A DNA stretch of 64,000 bases, taken from contig OZ244817.1 of the NCBI GenBank assembly GCA_965220305.1, forward strand, positions 310,001-374,000, in the 5' to 3' direction. Shown in pieces: positions 50,918 to 59,126 of this stretch. The translations under genes were made by a program, and so were the position numbers. The notes beneath the pieces were generated by a model. The model had not been told where the DNA came from. It did not search any database and was given only the letters and a program-made list of their open reading frames with translations. This DNA is from G965220305 sp965220305. Lineage in GTDB: Bacteria; Chloroflexota; Dehalococcoidia; Lucifugimonadales; UBA3495. Within the stretch, counting starts at the first letter, position 1; every line of letters starts with the position of its first letter.

Positions 50918-52054
50918 TTATTCCATCATCTGGAAGAACTTGCCCTCGGTCTTGATGGAGGGGGCTACTATCATCTCTGCCTTGTGGAAATCGCGGATGG
51001 TGTAGGCCCCGCACATGCCCATGGATACTTTAAGCGCGCCCATGAAGTTCTGGGTGCCGTTGGTCACCGAGGTTGGGCCGTACATTATCTGTTGCAGGGG
51101 GCCCTTGGTCCCGACTTTAATGCGAGTGCCCCGAGGCAGTTCGGGGTTGGAGTTGGCCATACCCCAGTTGTACCCTCGTCCGGGGGCTTCCTCGGCTTGA
51201 GCGAAGGGCGTGCCCAGCATCACACCATCGGCTCCGCTGGCGATGGACTTGCAAATGTCGCCGCCGGTGCGTATGCCGCCATCGGTAATGACGTTTACAT
51301 AACGCCCGGTACGCTGGAAGTAGTCCTCGCGGGCCGCAGCGCACTCCAGAGTGGCGGTTACCTGGGGAACACCAACGCCGGTGACCTCGCGAGTGGTGCA
51401 GGCGGCGCCCGGTCCCACTCCCACCAGGATACCGTCAATGCCAGTCTCCATAAGTTCTATTGAGACGTTGTAGCTGACGCAGTTACCCACCACCACCGGG
51501 ACCTTCAAGGCCTTGACAAGTTCGGAGAAGACGAGGCCGCGATAGCTGCGCGACATGTGCCGCGCGGTGGTGACCGTCGACTGGACGAATATGATGTCAG
51601 CGCCAGCCTCCACCGCCAGAGGGCTCATGCGTTTGGTGTGCTGCGGGGTAAAGGAAACGGCGCAGGTAGCCCCGGAGCGTTTTATTTCCTGTACCCGTTC
51701 GCCAATCAGGTGCTCTTTAATGGGCTCGGAATATACCTGTTGCAGGTACTGAGTGACCTCTTCCTGGGACATGGAAATAATCTCTTCCAGGACCGAGTAG
51801 GGGTCTTCGTACCGGCTGTAGAGCCCCTCAGCGTTCAGAACGCCCAAGCCACCCATCTCATGCATGGCAACGGCAAACTTGGGGGAAACAGCGCCATCCA
51901 TGGCCGAGGCCAACACCGGCGCGTCAAAAACCTGTCCGCCCAGGGTCATGGTCGTGGACGTCATGTCCGGGTTGATGGTTACTTCGCCGGGCATGATTGC
52001 CACTTCGTCGAATCCATAGGACCGTACCAACTCTTTAAAAAGGCGCCTGCGCAT
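50918..52054 (-). CDS. GuaB3-family IMP dehydrogenase-related protein
   Basis: 378 residues, TIM-barrel of the IMPDH/GMPR family. The active Cys219 is in VGVGPGAACTTREVTG, flap and phosphate regions NVITDGGIRTGGDICKSIASGADGVMLG and VGTKGPLQQ. No CBS domains interrupt the barrel, which matches the GuaB3 group. The reaction is thought to be IMP oxidation or GMP reduction; unproven. ATG at 52054 with GGCGAGGTGG. Monocistronic, with its own terminator. Confidence 0.85.
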   Translation of the reverse strand: MRRRLFKELVRSYGFDEVAIMPGEVTINPDMTSTTMTLGGQVFDAPVLASAMDGAVSPKFAVAMHEMGGLGVLNAEGLYSRYEDPYSVLEEIISMSQEEVTQYLQQVYSEPIKEHLIGERVQEIKRSGATCAVSFTPQHTKRMSPLAVEAGADIIFVQSTVTTARHMSRSYRGLVFSELVKALKVPVVVGNCVSYNVSIELMETGIDGILVGVGPGAACTTREVTGVGVPQVTATLECAAAREDYFQRTGRYVNVITDGGIRTGGDICKSIASGADGVMLGTPFAQAEEAPGRGYNWGMANSNPELPRGTRIKVGTKGPLQQIMYGPTSVTNGTQNFMGALKVSMGMCGAYTIRDFHKAEMIVAPSIKTEGKFFQMME

Positions 52055-52404
52055 CTATGCCACCTCGCCTTAAAGGCCTTCGTTTAACTGCCGAGTCTAG
52101 CAGTTACCATGTTATAACGTCAACACGCTAGACATCGAGAAAATTGCGAAACTCCCCGGCTGGCCTTGCTATCGCCGATGTGTGACGAATACCGTCAGAC
52201 GTCGAGACCAATTCCACCCACGCTTATCGGTCACCGAAGCATATTCGCGTTATTATTCTTCTGGCCTTTTGGTAGCTAATGAGTTTCGCAATTTTCTCAC
52301 ATCCCTGTTCTACCCGAATAAGCAGGAGTTTTGCCTTTTCAGTAGTCCCGAAAAAGGGAGGGCCGGGATAAATCCCCCCGGGTACAGACCCGGAGACCCC
52401 GGCG
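52055..52404. other. Intergenic region between GuaB3 and the mutase operon
   Basis: No coding frame. It is locally AT-rich around 52230-52340. A weak hairpin (CCGGGT/ACCCGG) near 52388 may end the upstream mutase operon transcript, which terminates here on the minus strand. Confidence 0.4.
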
Positions 52405-53808
52405 CTAATGTACCCGGCGGTCTATCACACGGCGGGCCTTGAACTGCGTCCGCTCGAACTCGCCGAAGGGCTTTAACTCTACCGACAAGCTCACCCCTAA
52501 GGCCCGCCTCAACCGACCCGCAAACTCCTCTTCCAACCGTTGCAGGTAGCCCGGGCCCTGTTCCGCTGCGGCATAAATTTCCGGCTTCACTTCCGTTTGG
52601 ACCGTTAACCGGTCCAATTGCCCCCGTTCCCGCTCCAAGACCAGCCGGAACTCGCCCCCGAACTCGGGCGTTCCCCGCAGAATATCCTCGATGTGGGAGG
52701 GAAAGACGTTCTGGCCCCGCACGATGATCATGTCATCGGCGCGTCCGTAGATTCCCCTGGGCAGGGTAGGATAGGTGCGTCCGCAGGGGCAGTCCAGCAT
52801 CTCCCACCTGGTTATATCCCCAGACCAATACCGTATCATTGGCTGGGAAGTACGCTCCAAGTGGGTGTACACCGGCACACCCTCAGCGCCCAGGGAGAGG
52901 GCCTGTCGGGAATGGGGGTCAACGAGCTCGGTATATACAATGTCCTGCCATAGATGCATCCCCCCCGCCAAGTGCCGGCAGCCGGAATTGCTCATCCACG
53001 GAGTCATCTCGGCCATCGAACCCTGGTCTACGACGTAACAGCCGAAGGATTCCTCTATGGCAGACCGGGTAGCGGGCACGCTGGCGCCGGGTTCTCCAGA
53101 GAAGAACATGAACCGGAACCCGAAGTCATCCAGGGGCTCGTACCCCAGGCTTCGCGCCGTTTCCGCCAGGTAGAGGGCGTAAGACGGAGTGGCGTATAGG
53201 GCCGTGGGCTTCACCATAGCTATCCACTCCACCGCTCGTTCCGTCTGTCCCGGGGCCCCGGCCCCGAAGGGAAAGCAGGCAGCTCCCAGCCGTTCCGCCC
53301 CAACCAATGCCCCCCAACTGCCGATGTAGAGGCTGAAAACGGCGGCCACCATCACCCGGTCGTCAGGCCTTAACCCCGCGCCCCAAAGTACGCGGGCGTG
53401 GGCCTCGGCGATGCGCTCCCAGTCTTGGCGACCGATCCCGAACACGGTGGGTCTGCCCGTGGTGCCGGAAGTCCCGTGCAGGCGAAAGACCTGCGACTCG
53501 GGGATGCAGAGGAAGCGGCCATAGGGCGGGTATGCCTCCTGCTCCTCCCGAATTTCTTCCTTGGTGAGAATGGGTAGCTGGGCAAACTCTTCCAGGCTCC
53601 GAATGTTGGAAGGGTCAACCGGCGCGTCCCGGTAGAACTCCTGGTAGAAACCGGAATGGGTGTGGGCGTACCGGACCTGCTGCTGCAATTTCCGCAGAAT
53701 CAACTGGTCTCTTTCGGCTGCGGGCATGGTCTCCATTCGAGGGTCCCAGTACTCGCTATCCGGTGGCGGGCTGTAGGCCTGGTCGTATTGGGGGGGCCAC
53801 TGTATCAC
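52405..53808 (-). CDS. hcl: 2-hydroxyisobutyryl-CoA ligase-like acyl-CoA ligase (PaaK family)
   Basis: 467 residues of the phenylacetate-CoA ligase family (AMP-forming). The ATP-binding P-loop is FRLHGTSGTTGRPTVFGIGR, then VVDQGSMAEMTPWM, and a C-terminal GIYGRADDMIIVRGQNVFPSHIED. Blocks such as WGAGLRPDDRVMVAAVFSLY and GSWGALVGAERL agree closely, as far as I recall, with the 2-hydroxyisobutyryl-CoA ligase that accompanies hcmA/hcmB in Aquincola; PaaK itself is more distant. It lies 6 nt behind the B12 subunit of the mutase, so it supplies its acyl-CoA substrate. GTG start. Substrate remains inference. Confidence 0.82.
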   Translation of the reverse strand: MIQWPPQYDQAYSPPPDSEYWDPRMETMPAAERDQLILRKLQQQVRYAHTHSGFYQEFYRDAPVDPSNIRSLEEFAQLPILTKEEIREEQEAYPPYGRFLCIPESQVFRLHGTSGTTGRPTVFGIGRQDWERIAEAHARVLWGAGLRPDDRVMVAAVFSLYIGSWGALVGAERLGAACFPFGAGAPGQTERAVEWIAMVKPTALYATPSYALYLAETARSLGYEPLDDFGFRFMFFSGEPGASVPATRSAIEESFGCYVVDQGSMAEMTPWMSNSGCRHLAGGMHLWQDIVYTELVDPHSRQALSLGAEGVPVYTHLERTSQPMIRYWSGDITRWEMLDCPCGRTYPTLPRGIYGRADDMIIVRGQNVFPSHIEDILRGTPEFGGEFRLVLERERGQLDRLTVQTEVKPEIYAAAEQGPGYLQRLEEEFAGRLRRALGVSLSVELKPFGEFERTQFKARRVIDRRVH

Positions 53809-53814
53809 CCCTCG

Positions 53815-54267
53815 CTACCTCCCTTCCCACCTGATGTTGGCTCGTATAAATTCAATCATCGTCTCGGAAAAGGCGCCCACAGGAAACACCTGGTCCACCC
53901 CCAGCTCCTTGAGGGCCGCTATATCCTGATCGGGAATTGTGCCGCCCACCAGCAACAGGGACTTTCCCAGAAGGCCCTGCGCATCCAGGGCCTCCGTTAG
54001 CCGGGGCACCAGGCGCAGATGGGCGCCGGACAGGATGCTCACCCCAATCACGTCGGCATCCTCCTGGTTGGCCGCCAGGGCCACCTGGTTGGGAGTGAGC
54101 CGCATACCCAGGTAGACTACCTCCATTCCAGCGTCTCTTAGGGCGCGGGCGATGACCTTGACACCCCGGTCGTGGCCGTCCAGCCCGATTTTGGCGAGTA
54201 CAACTTTGGGTGGAGTTGAAGGTTGCGCGCCGACCAACTTAGAATACCCCTGGGTCAATATACTCAC
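53815..54267 (-). CDS. hcmB: Cobalamin-binding subunit of the acyl-CoA mutase (HcmB-like)
   Basis: 150 residues. The B12-binding motif DxHxxG is LAKIGLDGHDRG, with the lower-axial His32, and later GVSILSGAHL and LLVGGTIPDQD contact the nucleotide loop. Such small subunits bind adenosylcobalamin with a separate catalytic subunit. It overlaps the end of the mutase gene by 29 nt, giving translational coupling, and is followed by the ligase gene. GTG start at 54267. Confidence 0.9.
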   Translation of the reverse strand: MSILTQGYSKLVGAQPSTPPKVVLAKIGLDGHDRGVKVIARALRDAGMEVVYLGMRLTPNQVALAANQEDADVIGVSILSGAHLRLVPRLTEALDAQGLLGKSLLLVGGTIPDQDIAALKELGVDQVFPVGAFSETMIEFIRANIRWEGR

Positions 54268-55873
54268 CGTAGAGGTCCCTGAAGGAGCTGATGATTTCGC
54301 CTTCGGTAACGCCGGCTTCCACGGCTTCCAGGACCTCCGGCATCAGGTTGCTACCCCGTTGGGCCGTCTCTCGAAGCCCCTTCAACGCCTTGGAAACTTG
54401 GCTGTTACTGCGGCTTGCCCTAATTTGGGACAAGCGGCTTAGCTGCTTGTCCTCTTCCTCTGGATCAAACTGGAACACTTCCAGGGGCTGCGTCACCTCA
54501 GACAGGTAATCGTTCACCCCCACAATTACATAATCTTTGTTTTCGATTCGCCTCTGGTGCTCGTAGGCAGTCGCGGATATTTCCCGCTCAATGTACCCGC
54601 TGTGGATAGCTTCGAGGACGCCCCGGAGGGCCGACCCGTTGCCCAGGGCTTCAATTTTCTCAATGTATTCCCCGGCGCCCTCTTCGATGCGGCAAGTCAA
54701 CGATTCCAGGAACATGGAGCCTCCCAGAGGGTCCACGGTGTTGGTTACGCCGCTTTCGTGGGCCAGGATAAGCTGGGTAGCCAGGGACATTCGCATGGCC
54801 TCTTCCGAGGGAATGTCGTAGGCCTCGTCGTAACCGCTGACGTGGAGTGATTGGGTCCCGCCCAGCACAGCGGCAAGGGCCTGCAGGCCGCCCCGCACGA
54901 TGTTGTTGAGAGGGTCCTGCCGGACCAGGGTGGAGCCCAGGGTTTGGGTGTGGAACCGGAGGCGCATCGACTCCGGCTTCTGCGCCCCGTAACGGTCCTT
55001 CATCAAACGGGCCCACATCCTCCTGGCGGCCCGGAACTTGGCAATCTCCTCAAAGAAGTCATTGTGGCAACCAAAAAAGAAGGACAAACGGGGGGCAAAG
55101 CTGTCCACCGGCATCCCCCTTTCCATCGCCGACTCCACGTAGGCCATTCCCTGGGCTATGGTGAAGGCCAACTCCTGGGTTGCGTCGGAGCCTGCCTCCC
55201 TGGTGTGGTAGCCGGAAATGGAGATGGTGTACCAGTTGGGCGCGTGTTTGGTGCAGAACTCCACCACGTCGGTGGTGAGCCGCAGGGCAGGCTCTGGGGG
55301 GAGGGCAAAAGTCTTCTGGCCGTGAAATTCCTTCAGCGAATCGTTCTGGACGGTGCCCCGCAGCTTATCCCAGGGGATGCCGCGACGCCGCGCCACTGAT
55401 AGGAACATGCCCAAGAGCACAATGGCAGGGTGGTTGATGGTGAGGGATACGCTGACCCTGTCGAGAGGAATTCCCCGGAATAGGTCATCCATATCTTCAA
55501 CTGAGTCGATGGCTACCCCTAAACGGCCTACCTCACCCTCGGCCAAGTCGTGGTCAGAGTCGTAGCCGGTCAAAGTTGGGTGGTCGAAATCGGTGCTGAG
55601 ACCCGACTGGCCGTGCTCCAAGAGAAACCGGTAACGCTGGTTGGTAGACTGCGCCGTGCCAAACCCGGCTATCTGCCTGCGGGTCCAGAGACGCTCGCGG
55701 TACATGGTGGGGTAAGCGCCCCGAGTAAAGGGAAATTTCCCGGGTTCGCCCAGGTCTCTTTGGTAGTCCAGGTCGGCGATGTGCTCGGGAGTATAAAGCC
55801 GGTGCACACTCTGGCCTGAGAGTGTCTTGAAGACCTTATCCGGTCCATTCCCGTCCCCGTGGGATTCAGGCAT
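54239..55873 (-). CDS. hcmA: 2-hydroxyisobutyryl-CoA mutase large subunit (HcmA-like)
   Basis: 544 residues, TIM-barrel catalytic subunit of an adenosylcobalamin-dependent acyl-CoA mutase. Three substrate-pocket positions are informative: Ile68 in RLWTRRQIAGFGT (Tyr89 in P. shermanii methylmalonyl-CoA mutase), Asp95 in LSTDFDHPT (Ala in that enzyme), Gln186 in LKEFHGQKTF (Arg207 in that enzyme). Ile, Asp, Gln are the residues of 2-hydroxyisobutyryl-CoA mutase (Ile90, Asp117, Gln208). Its reaction interconverts 2-hydroxyisobutyryl-CoA and 3-hydroxybutyryl-CoA. A GTPase chaperone (MeaB type) is not seen here. The operon order mutase, B12 subunit, ligase is compact. Confidence 0.87.
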   Translation of the reverse strand: MPESHGDGNGPDKVFKTLSGQSVHRLYTPEHIADLDYQRDLGEPGKFPFTRGAYPTMYRERLWTRRQIAGFGTAQSTNQRYRFLLEHGQSGLSTDFDHPTLTGYDSDHDLAEGEVGRLGVAIDSVEDMDDLFRGIPLDRVSVSLTINHPAIVLLGMFLSVARRRGIPWDKLRGTVQNDSLKEFHGQKTFALPPEPALRLTTDVVEFCTKHAPNWYTISISGYHTREAGSDATQELAFTIAQGMAYVESAMERGMPVDSFAPRLSFFFGCHNDFFEEIAKFRAARRMWARLMKDRYGAQKPESMRLRFHTQTLGSTLVRQDPLNNIVRGGLQALAAVLGGTQSLHVSGYDEAYDIPSEEAMRMSLATQLILAHESGVTNTVDPLGGSMFLESLTCRIEEGAGEYIEKIEALGNGSALRGVLEAIHSGYIEREISATAYEHQRRIENKDYVIVGVNDYLSEVTQPLEVFQFDPEEEDKQLSRLSQIRASRSNSQVSKALKGLRETAQRGSNLMPEVLEAVEAGVTEGEIISSFRDLYGEYIDPGVF

Positions 55874-56074
55874 GTCCTCTTCCTCCCAAGTAATGAGCTA
55901 AGCCCAGACAACAGCCAAACCGGGCGTAGTGTAGCGTCGCGAGAGTTCTCTGATCCCAAGACGCCCCCTCTGGGCCTCGCTGTGACCCCAATGTACTGGG
56001 GAAAGCGTACATAGAGGGCAAGCCCACCGTCAACTACCAGTCCCTAGTCCGCAGTCGGTGTCTTGTGAAGAAAG

Positions 56075-56150
56075 TGGCGCGCTTGGCGGGATTCGAACCC
56101 ACGACCTCTGCCTCCGCAGGGCAGCGCTCTCTCCGCTGAGCTACAAGCGC
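56075..56150 (-). tRNA. tRNA-Arg (GCG)
   Basis: Acceptor GCGCTTG with CAAGCGC, anticodon stem CTGCC/GGCAG with loop CTGCGGA, hence anticodon GCG (Arg), T-arm GTGGG-TTCGAAT-CCCGC. Encoded CCA at 56075-56077. Last of a three-tRNA cluster. Confidence 0.92.
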
Positions 56151-56225
56151 CGGTTGACCTTTTACCCGATGTGGTTCCCAGTATGGATGCCCCTAATCGG
56201 CCTCGAACTTCTGGGAAACCTGGTC

Positions 56226-56311
56226 TGGTGCCGAGGGAGGGATTTGAACCCACACGTCCTAATGGACACTGCGCCCTGAACGCAGCGCGTCTGCCGTTTC
56301 GCCACCTCGGC
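56226..56311 (-). tRNA. tRNA-Leu (CAG)
   Basis: Acceptor GCCGAGG with CCTCGGC, anticodon stem CTGCG/CGCAG with loop TTCAGGG, hence CAG. The long variable arm (TGTCCATTAGGACG) is typical of tRNA-Leu. CCA encoded. Confidence 0.93.
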
Positions 56312-56350
56312 TAACTGGAAGCCACGACCCACATCTACCGGGGGACCGTA

Positions 56351-56426
56351 TGGTGGGCGATGGAGGATTTGAACCTCCGACCTCCTCGGTGTGAACGAGG
56401 CGCTCTAACCGCTGAGCTAACCGCCC
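56351..56426 (-). tRNA. tRNA-Val (CAC)
   Basis: Acceptor GGGCGGT with ATCGCCC (one G-U), anticodon stem CCTCG/CGAGG with loop TTCACAC, hence CAC (Val). CCA encoded. First gene of the cluster in the direction of transcription. Confidence 0.93.
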
Positions 56427-56469
56427 CATCTGGGCCAAGAACAATTATAGGGAGGCGGCCCCGGCAAAG

Positions 56470-56624
56470 CAACCCTGCCGTGGCAGCCTCCAGGGCCTTC
56501 CGATTGTTGCTAGTGTGCTCTCCCCGCTCATTCTGAGCTTGTCGAAGGGCTGGCGCATACCGCCTCGGTCTAGCTGGCAAGCCCGCTATCCCCACCGTCA
56601 TTCCGGCCCACGCCAGAATTTCCC
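56470..56624 (-). repeat. Long dispersed repeat, copy 2
   Basis: Reverse complement reads GCCGGAATGACGGTGGGGAT, AGCGGGCTTGCC, CGCCAGCCCTTCGACAAGCT, GAGCGGGGAGAGCACACTAG, CAACAATCGG. This follows the copy at 1431-1595 block by block, with a different insert in the middle (here a CTTCGACAAGCTCAG element). It lies between the tRNA cluster and the AlkA-like gene and carries no coding frame of note. Confidence 0.7.
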
Positions 56625-56845
56625 CGGCATTGCGAAGACCAGGTAAGAGGATGAAAATACCCTATTTTCATGGGGACGACAGTTGGGATGGTCGCCAACC
56701 CATCTGGGCTAACTTGCCTCGACCTGGAAGGTCGAAGGCCCTCACCGGCCGGCAGCAGGAGCGCCGAAATGCTGCTATGGGCCTAATCTACCTCGTAGAG
56801 CCGGGCCTATAATGAAACGACCGAGGAAGCGGGAGTGGAGGAAGT

Positions 56846-57772
56846 ATGTCCCATTTGCACCGGATTGACGGCACGGCCAGCCCTGCGGCTCCCTTTGACT
56901 TTGCCAAGACGCTGGACTTTCTGCGCCGGTTCCCGCCGACCTTCGGGCTGAATATGGTTGTCGGCAATTGCGTCCACAAGGCCCAACGGATAAACGGACG
57001 GACAGTGCTTATCCGCATTTCTGCGAGGGGCACGGTCCAACAACCTTTTCTGCACTACACCGTAGATTTACATAAGGCCCAAGACCTAGCTGAAGCTGAG
57101 AAGGAGGCTATAGAGTGGCTCCGCTTCTTCCTCGGCTGGGACGACGACCTGCACGAGTTCTATGAATTGGCCCAGCACGACACCTACTTTGCACCCATTG
57201 CCCGTGCGCTCTATGGGTACCACCACGTGAAGTTTCCCAGCCCCTTTGAGGCGGCGGTCTGGGCCATCGTCAGCCAGCGTAACCAGGCAACCGTAGCCAG
57301 AGGAATGTACCAGGCCCTGTTAAAGAGTTTGGGCCACCGAATCTCGCGGAATGGCTTGGATTACTGGGCCTTTCCGGAAGCCCAGGAAGTGGCCCCGCTG
57401 GAAGCATCCGACTTGCCCACCAGCCTACGTACCATGCGACGTGGGGAGTACATACTGGATGCCGCCCGGGCTTTTGCCACTGCTAACCCCGCATTTTTGC
57501 GTTCCGGGCCGGTCAACGCTGTGGAAGACTGGCTCCGAGGGATAAGGGGCATTGGCCCTTGGTCGGCGCGCTTCATCCTTCTTCGCGCCTTGGGCCGCAG
57601 CTACGTACATCCAGAGGACGATCGGTTCGTGATAGATGCTGCCTCTTTGGTCTACGGAGAGGGGCGAAGTCTGACGCCATTGGAAGTTGGCCGACTTGCC
57701 GATGCCTACGGAGCGTGGAAGGGCTACTGGGCCCATTACCTGTGGCTGGCAGTCCGCTCCCAGACCGAGTAA
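56846..57772 (+). CDS. AlkA-like DNA-3-methyladenine glycosylase
   Basis: 308 residues. The HhH-GPD module is in the C-terminal half: AVWAIVSQRNQATVARGMYQ, then the hairpin LRGIRGIGPWSARFILLRALG and the acidic segment HPEDDRFVID, where one of the two Asp is the probable catalytic residue. The N-terminal domain (FDFAKTLDFLRRFPPTFG, VLIRISARG) agrees with AlkA. It removes alkylated bases from DNA. The ATG at 56846 has GGAGG. Confidence 0.87.
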   Translation: MSHLHRIDGTASPAAPFDFAKTLDFLRRFPPTFGLNMVVGNCVHKAQRINGRTVLIRISARGTVQQPFLHYTVDLHKAQDLAEAEKEAIEWLRFFLGWDDDLHEFYELAQHDTYFAPIARALYGYHHVKFPSPFEAAVWAIVSQRNQATVARGMYQALLKSLGHRISRNGLDYWAFPEAQEVAPLEASDLPTSLRTMRRGEYILDAARAFATANPAFLRSGPVNAVEDWLRGIRGIGPWSARFILLRALGRSYVHPEDDRFVIDAASLVYGEGRSLTPLEVGRLADAYGAWKGYWAHYLWLAVRSQTE

Positions 57773-57938
57773 CCGAGGTAACTACGCTGCTGCGCTGGCT
57801 GGACGAACTGGCGCTGGCCTTGGCCCACTCCTATGGGGGGCGAAAAGGCCCCAAATCCGTTATGTAAACACGTTTTTCCCTGGTGGTCTAACATAACGTA
57901 CCTTGTGCGAACCACCGTATAAAGCATTTTGGGGCAGG

Positions 57939-59054
57939 CTAACCAGCGGCGGCGTTGGTGCGGGAGACCATCATCGGCCCCTCAATCTCCACCAATCGCT
58001 CCTCCACTTCTTCCAACAGGGTTTCCAGGTTCCACTTCTTGGCCGCCGAGACGTAAACGCTGGGATAGGTGTCGATGCCCGGGGCGGAAGCAGTGCGGTC
58101 CACGGTATCTTCCGTAAGTAGGTCCATCTTGTTGATAACCAGCAAGCGAGGTTTCTTATCCAGCCCCAGGTCTTTGAGGGTGTCTTCCACCACCTCAGCC
58201 TGTTCTGGAGCTTTGGAGTGGGTGATGTCTACTACGTGGAGCAGCAGGTCAGATTCCGACAACTCTTCCAGAGTGGCCCTAAAGGCGGCGACCACCATGG
58301 GAGACAATTTTTGGATGAATCCCACCGTATCGGTCAGAAGGAGTTCCCCGCCCGACGGCAGGTGAATCCGCCGAGTGACCGGGTCCAAAGTTGAGAATAG
58401 CTGGTCCTGGGCATCAACCCGGGCGTCGCTCAGGGCGTTGAATAGGGTGCTTTTTCCGGCGTTGGTGTAACCAACCAGGGTGGCCATGGGGACACTGGCC
58501 TTACGGCGACGGTCCATGTAAAGGGTGCGGCGTTGGCGGACAGCCTCAAGCTCGTCCTGGATTTTCTGGATGCGCCGCCTAATCAGCCGGCGGTCTGTCT
58601 CCAACTGAGTCTCCCCTGGGCCGCGGGTGCCGATACCGCCCCCCAGGCGCTCCAAGTGGGACCACTGTCCGACCAAACGGGGAAGCAGGTATTGGTGTTG
58701 GGCCAATTCGACCTGTAGCTTACCCTCGTGAGTCCGGGCGTGGCGACCGAAAACGTCCAATATGAGTGCGGTGCGGTCGATTACTTTGACCTGCAACGCC
58801 CCTTCCAGGTTACGCTGCTGCGTCGGGGTCAACTCGTCGTCGAAGATAACCACTTCCGCGTCACGGTCGGTGATCATCCCCTGGACTTCCTCCAGCTTTC
58901 CCTTACCCACGTAGGTGGTGGTCAGCCGGTCCGCCCGCTGGGTGACCTCTCCCACCACCTCTGCGCCGGCGGTGTCGGCCAGGTAGGCCAACTCGGCCAT
59001 AGAATCATCCAACTCCCACAAACGGGAGCGCCTCTTTACCTCCACGCCAACCAA
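57939..59054 (-). CDS. hflX: GTPase HflX
   Basis: 371 residues from TTG at 59054. The N-terminal HflX domain has AELAYLADTAGAEVVGEVTQRAD and TYVGKGKLEEV. The glycine-rich linker GGGIGTRGPGETQLETDRR is diagnostic. The GTPase has G1 GYTNAGKST, G3 DTVGF and G4 NKMD. HflX splits stalled ribosomes. The frame is open further upstream to 59126, and the only start with a perfect ribosome site (AGGAGG, 8 nt) would be ATA at 59102; see findings. It is last in the housekeeping operon. Confidence 0.92.
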   Translation of the reverse strand: MVGVEVKRRSRLWELDDSMAELAYLADTAGAEVVGEVTQRADRLTTTYVGKGKLEEVQGMITDRDAEVVIFDDELTPTQQRNLEGALQVKVIDRTALILDVFGRHARTHEGKLQVELAQHQYLLPRLVGQWSHLERLGGGIGTRGPGETQLETDRRLIRRRIQKIQDELEAVRQRRTLYMDRRRKASVPMATLVGYTNAGKSTLFNALSDARVDAQDQLFSTLDPVTRRIHLPSGGELLLTDTVGFIQKLSPMVVAAFRATLEELSESDLLLHVVDITHSKAPEQAEVVEDTLKDLGLDKKPRLLVINKMDLLTEDTVDRTASAPGIDTYPSVYVSAAKKWNLETLLEEVEERLVEIEGPMMVSRTNAAAG

Positions 59055-59126
59055 CAGGGCCTTTTCGGGTTCGAGACCAGTGGAAACAGCTTTCTTTGGT
59101 ATGGTTCGGTCCTCCTTTCGAGAAGT

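Noticed and set aside
54239..55873. Methylmalonyl-CoA mutase
   Set aside because: The Tyr and Arg that hold the methylmalonyl carboxylate are replaced by Ile and Gln, and a ligase gene unlike the propionate pathway follows.
56058..56279. Small plus-strand ORF at the tRNA-Arg locus (IRTHDLCLRRAALSPLSYKRR)
   Set aside because: This is the well-known false translation of a tRNA gene on the other strand.
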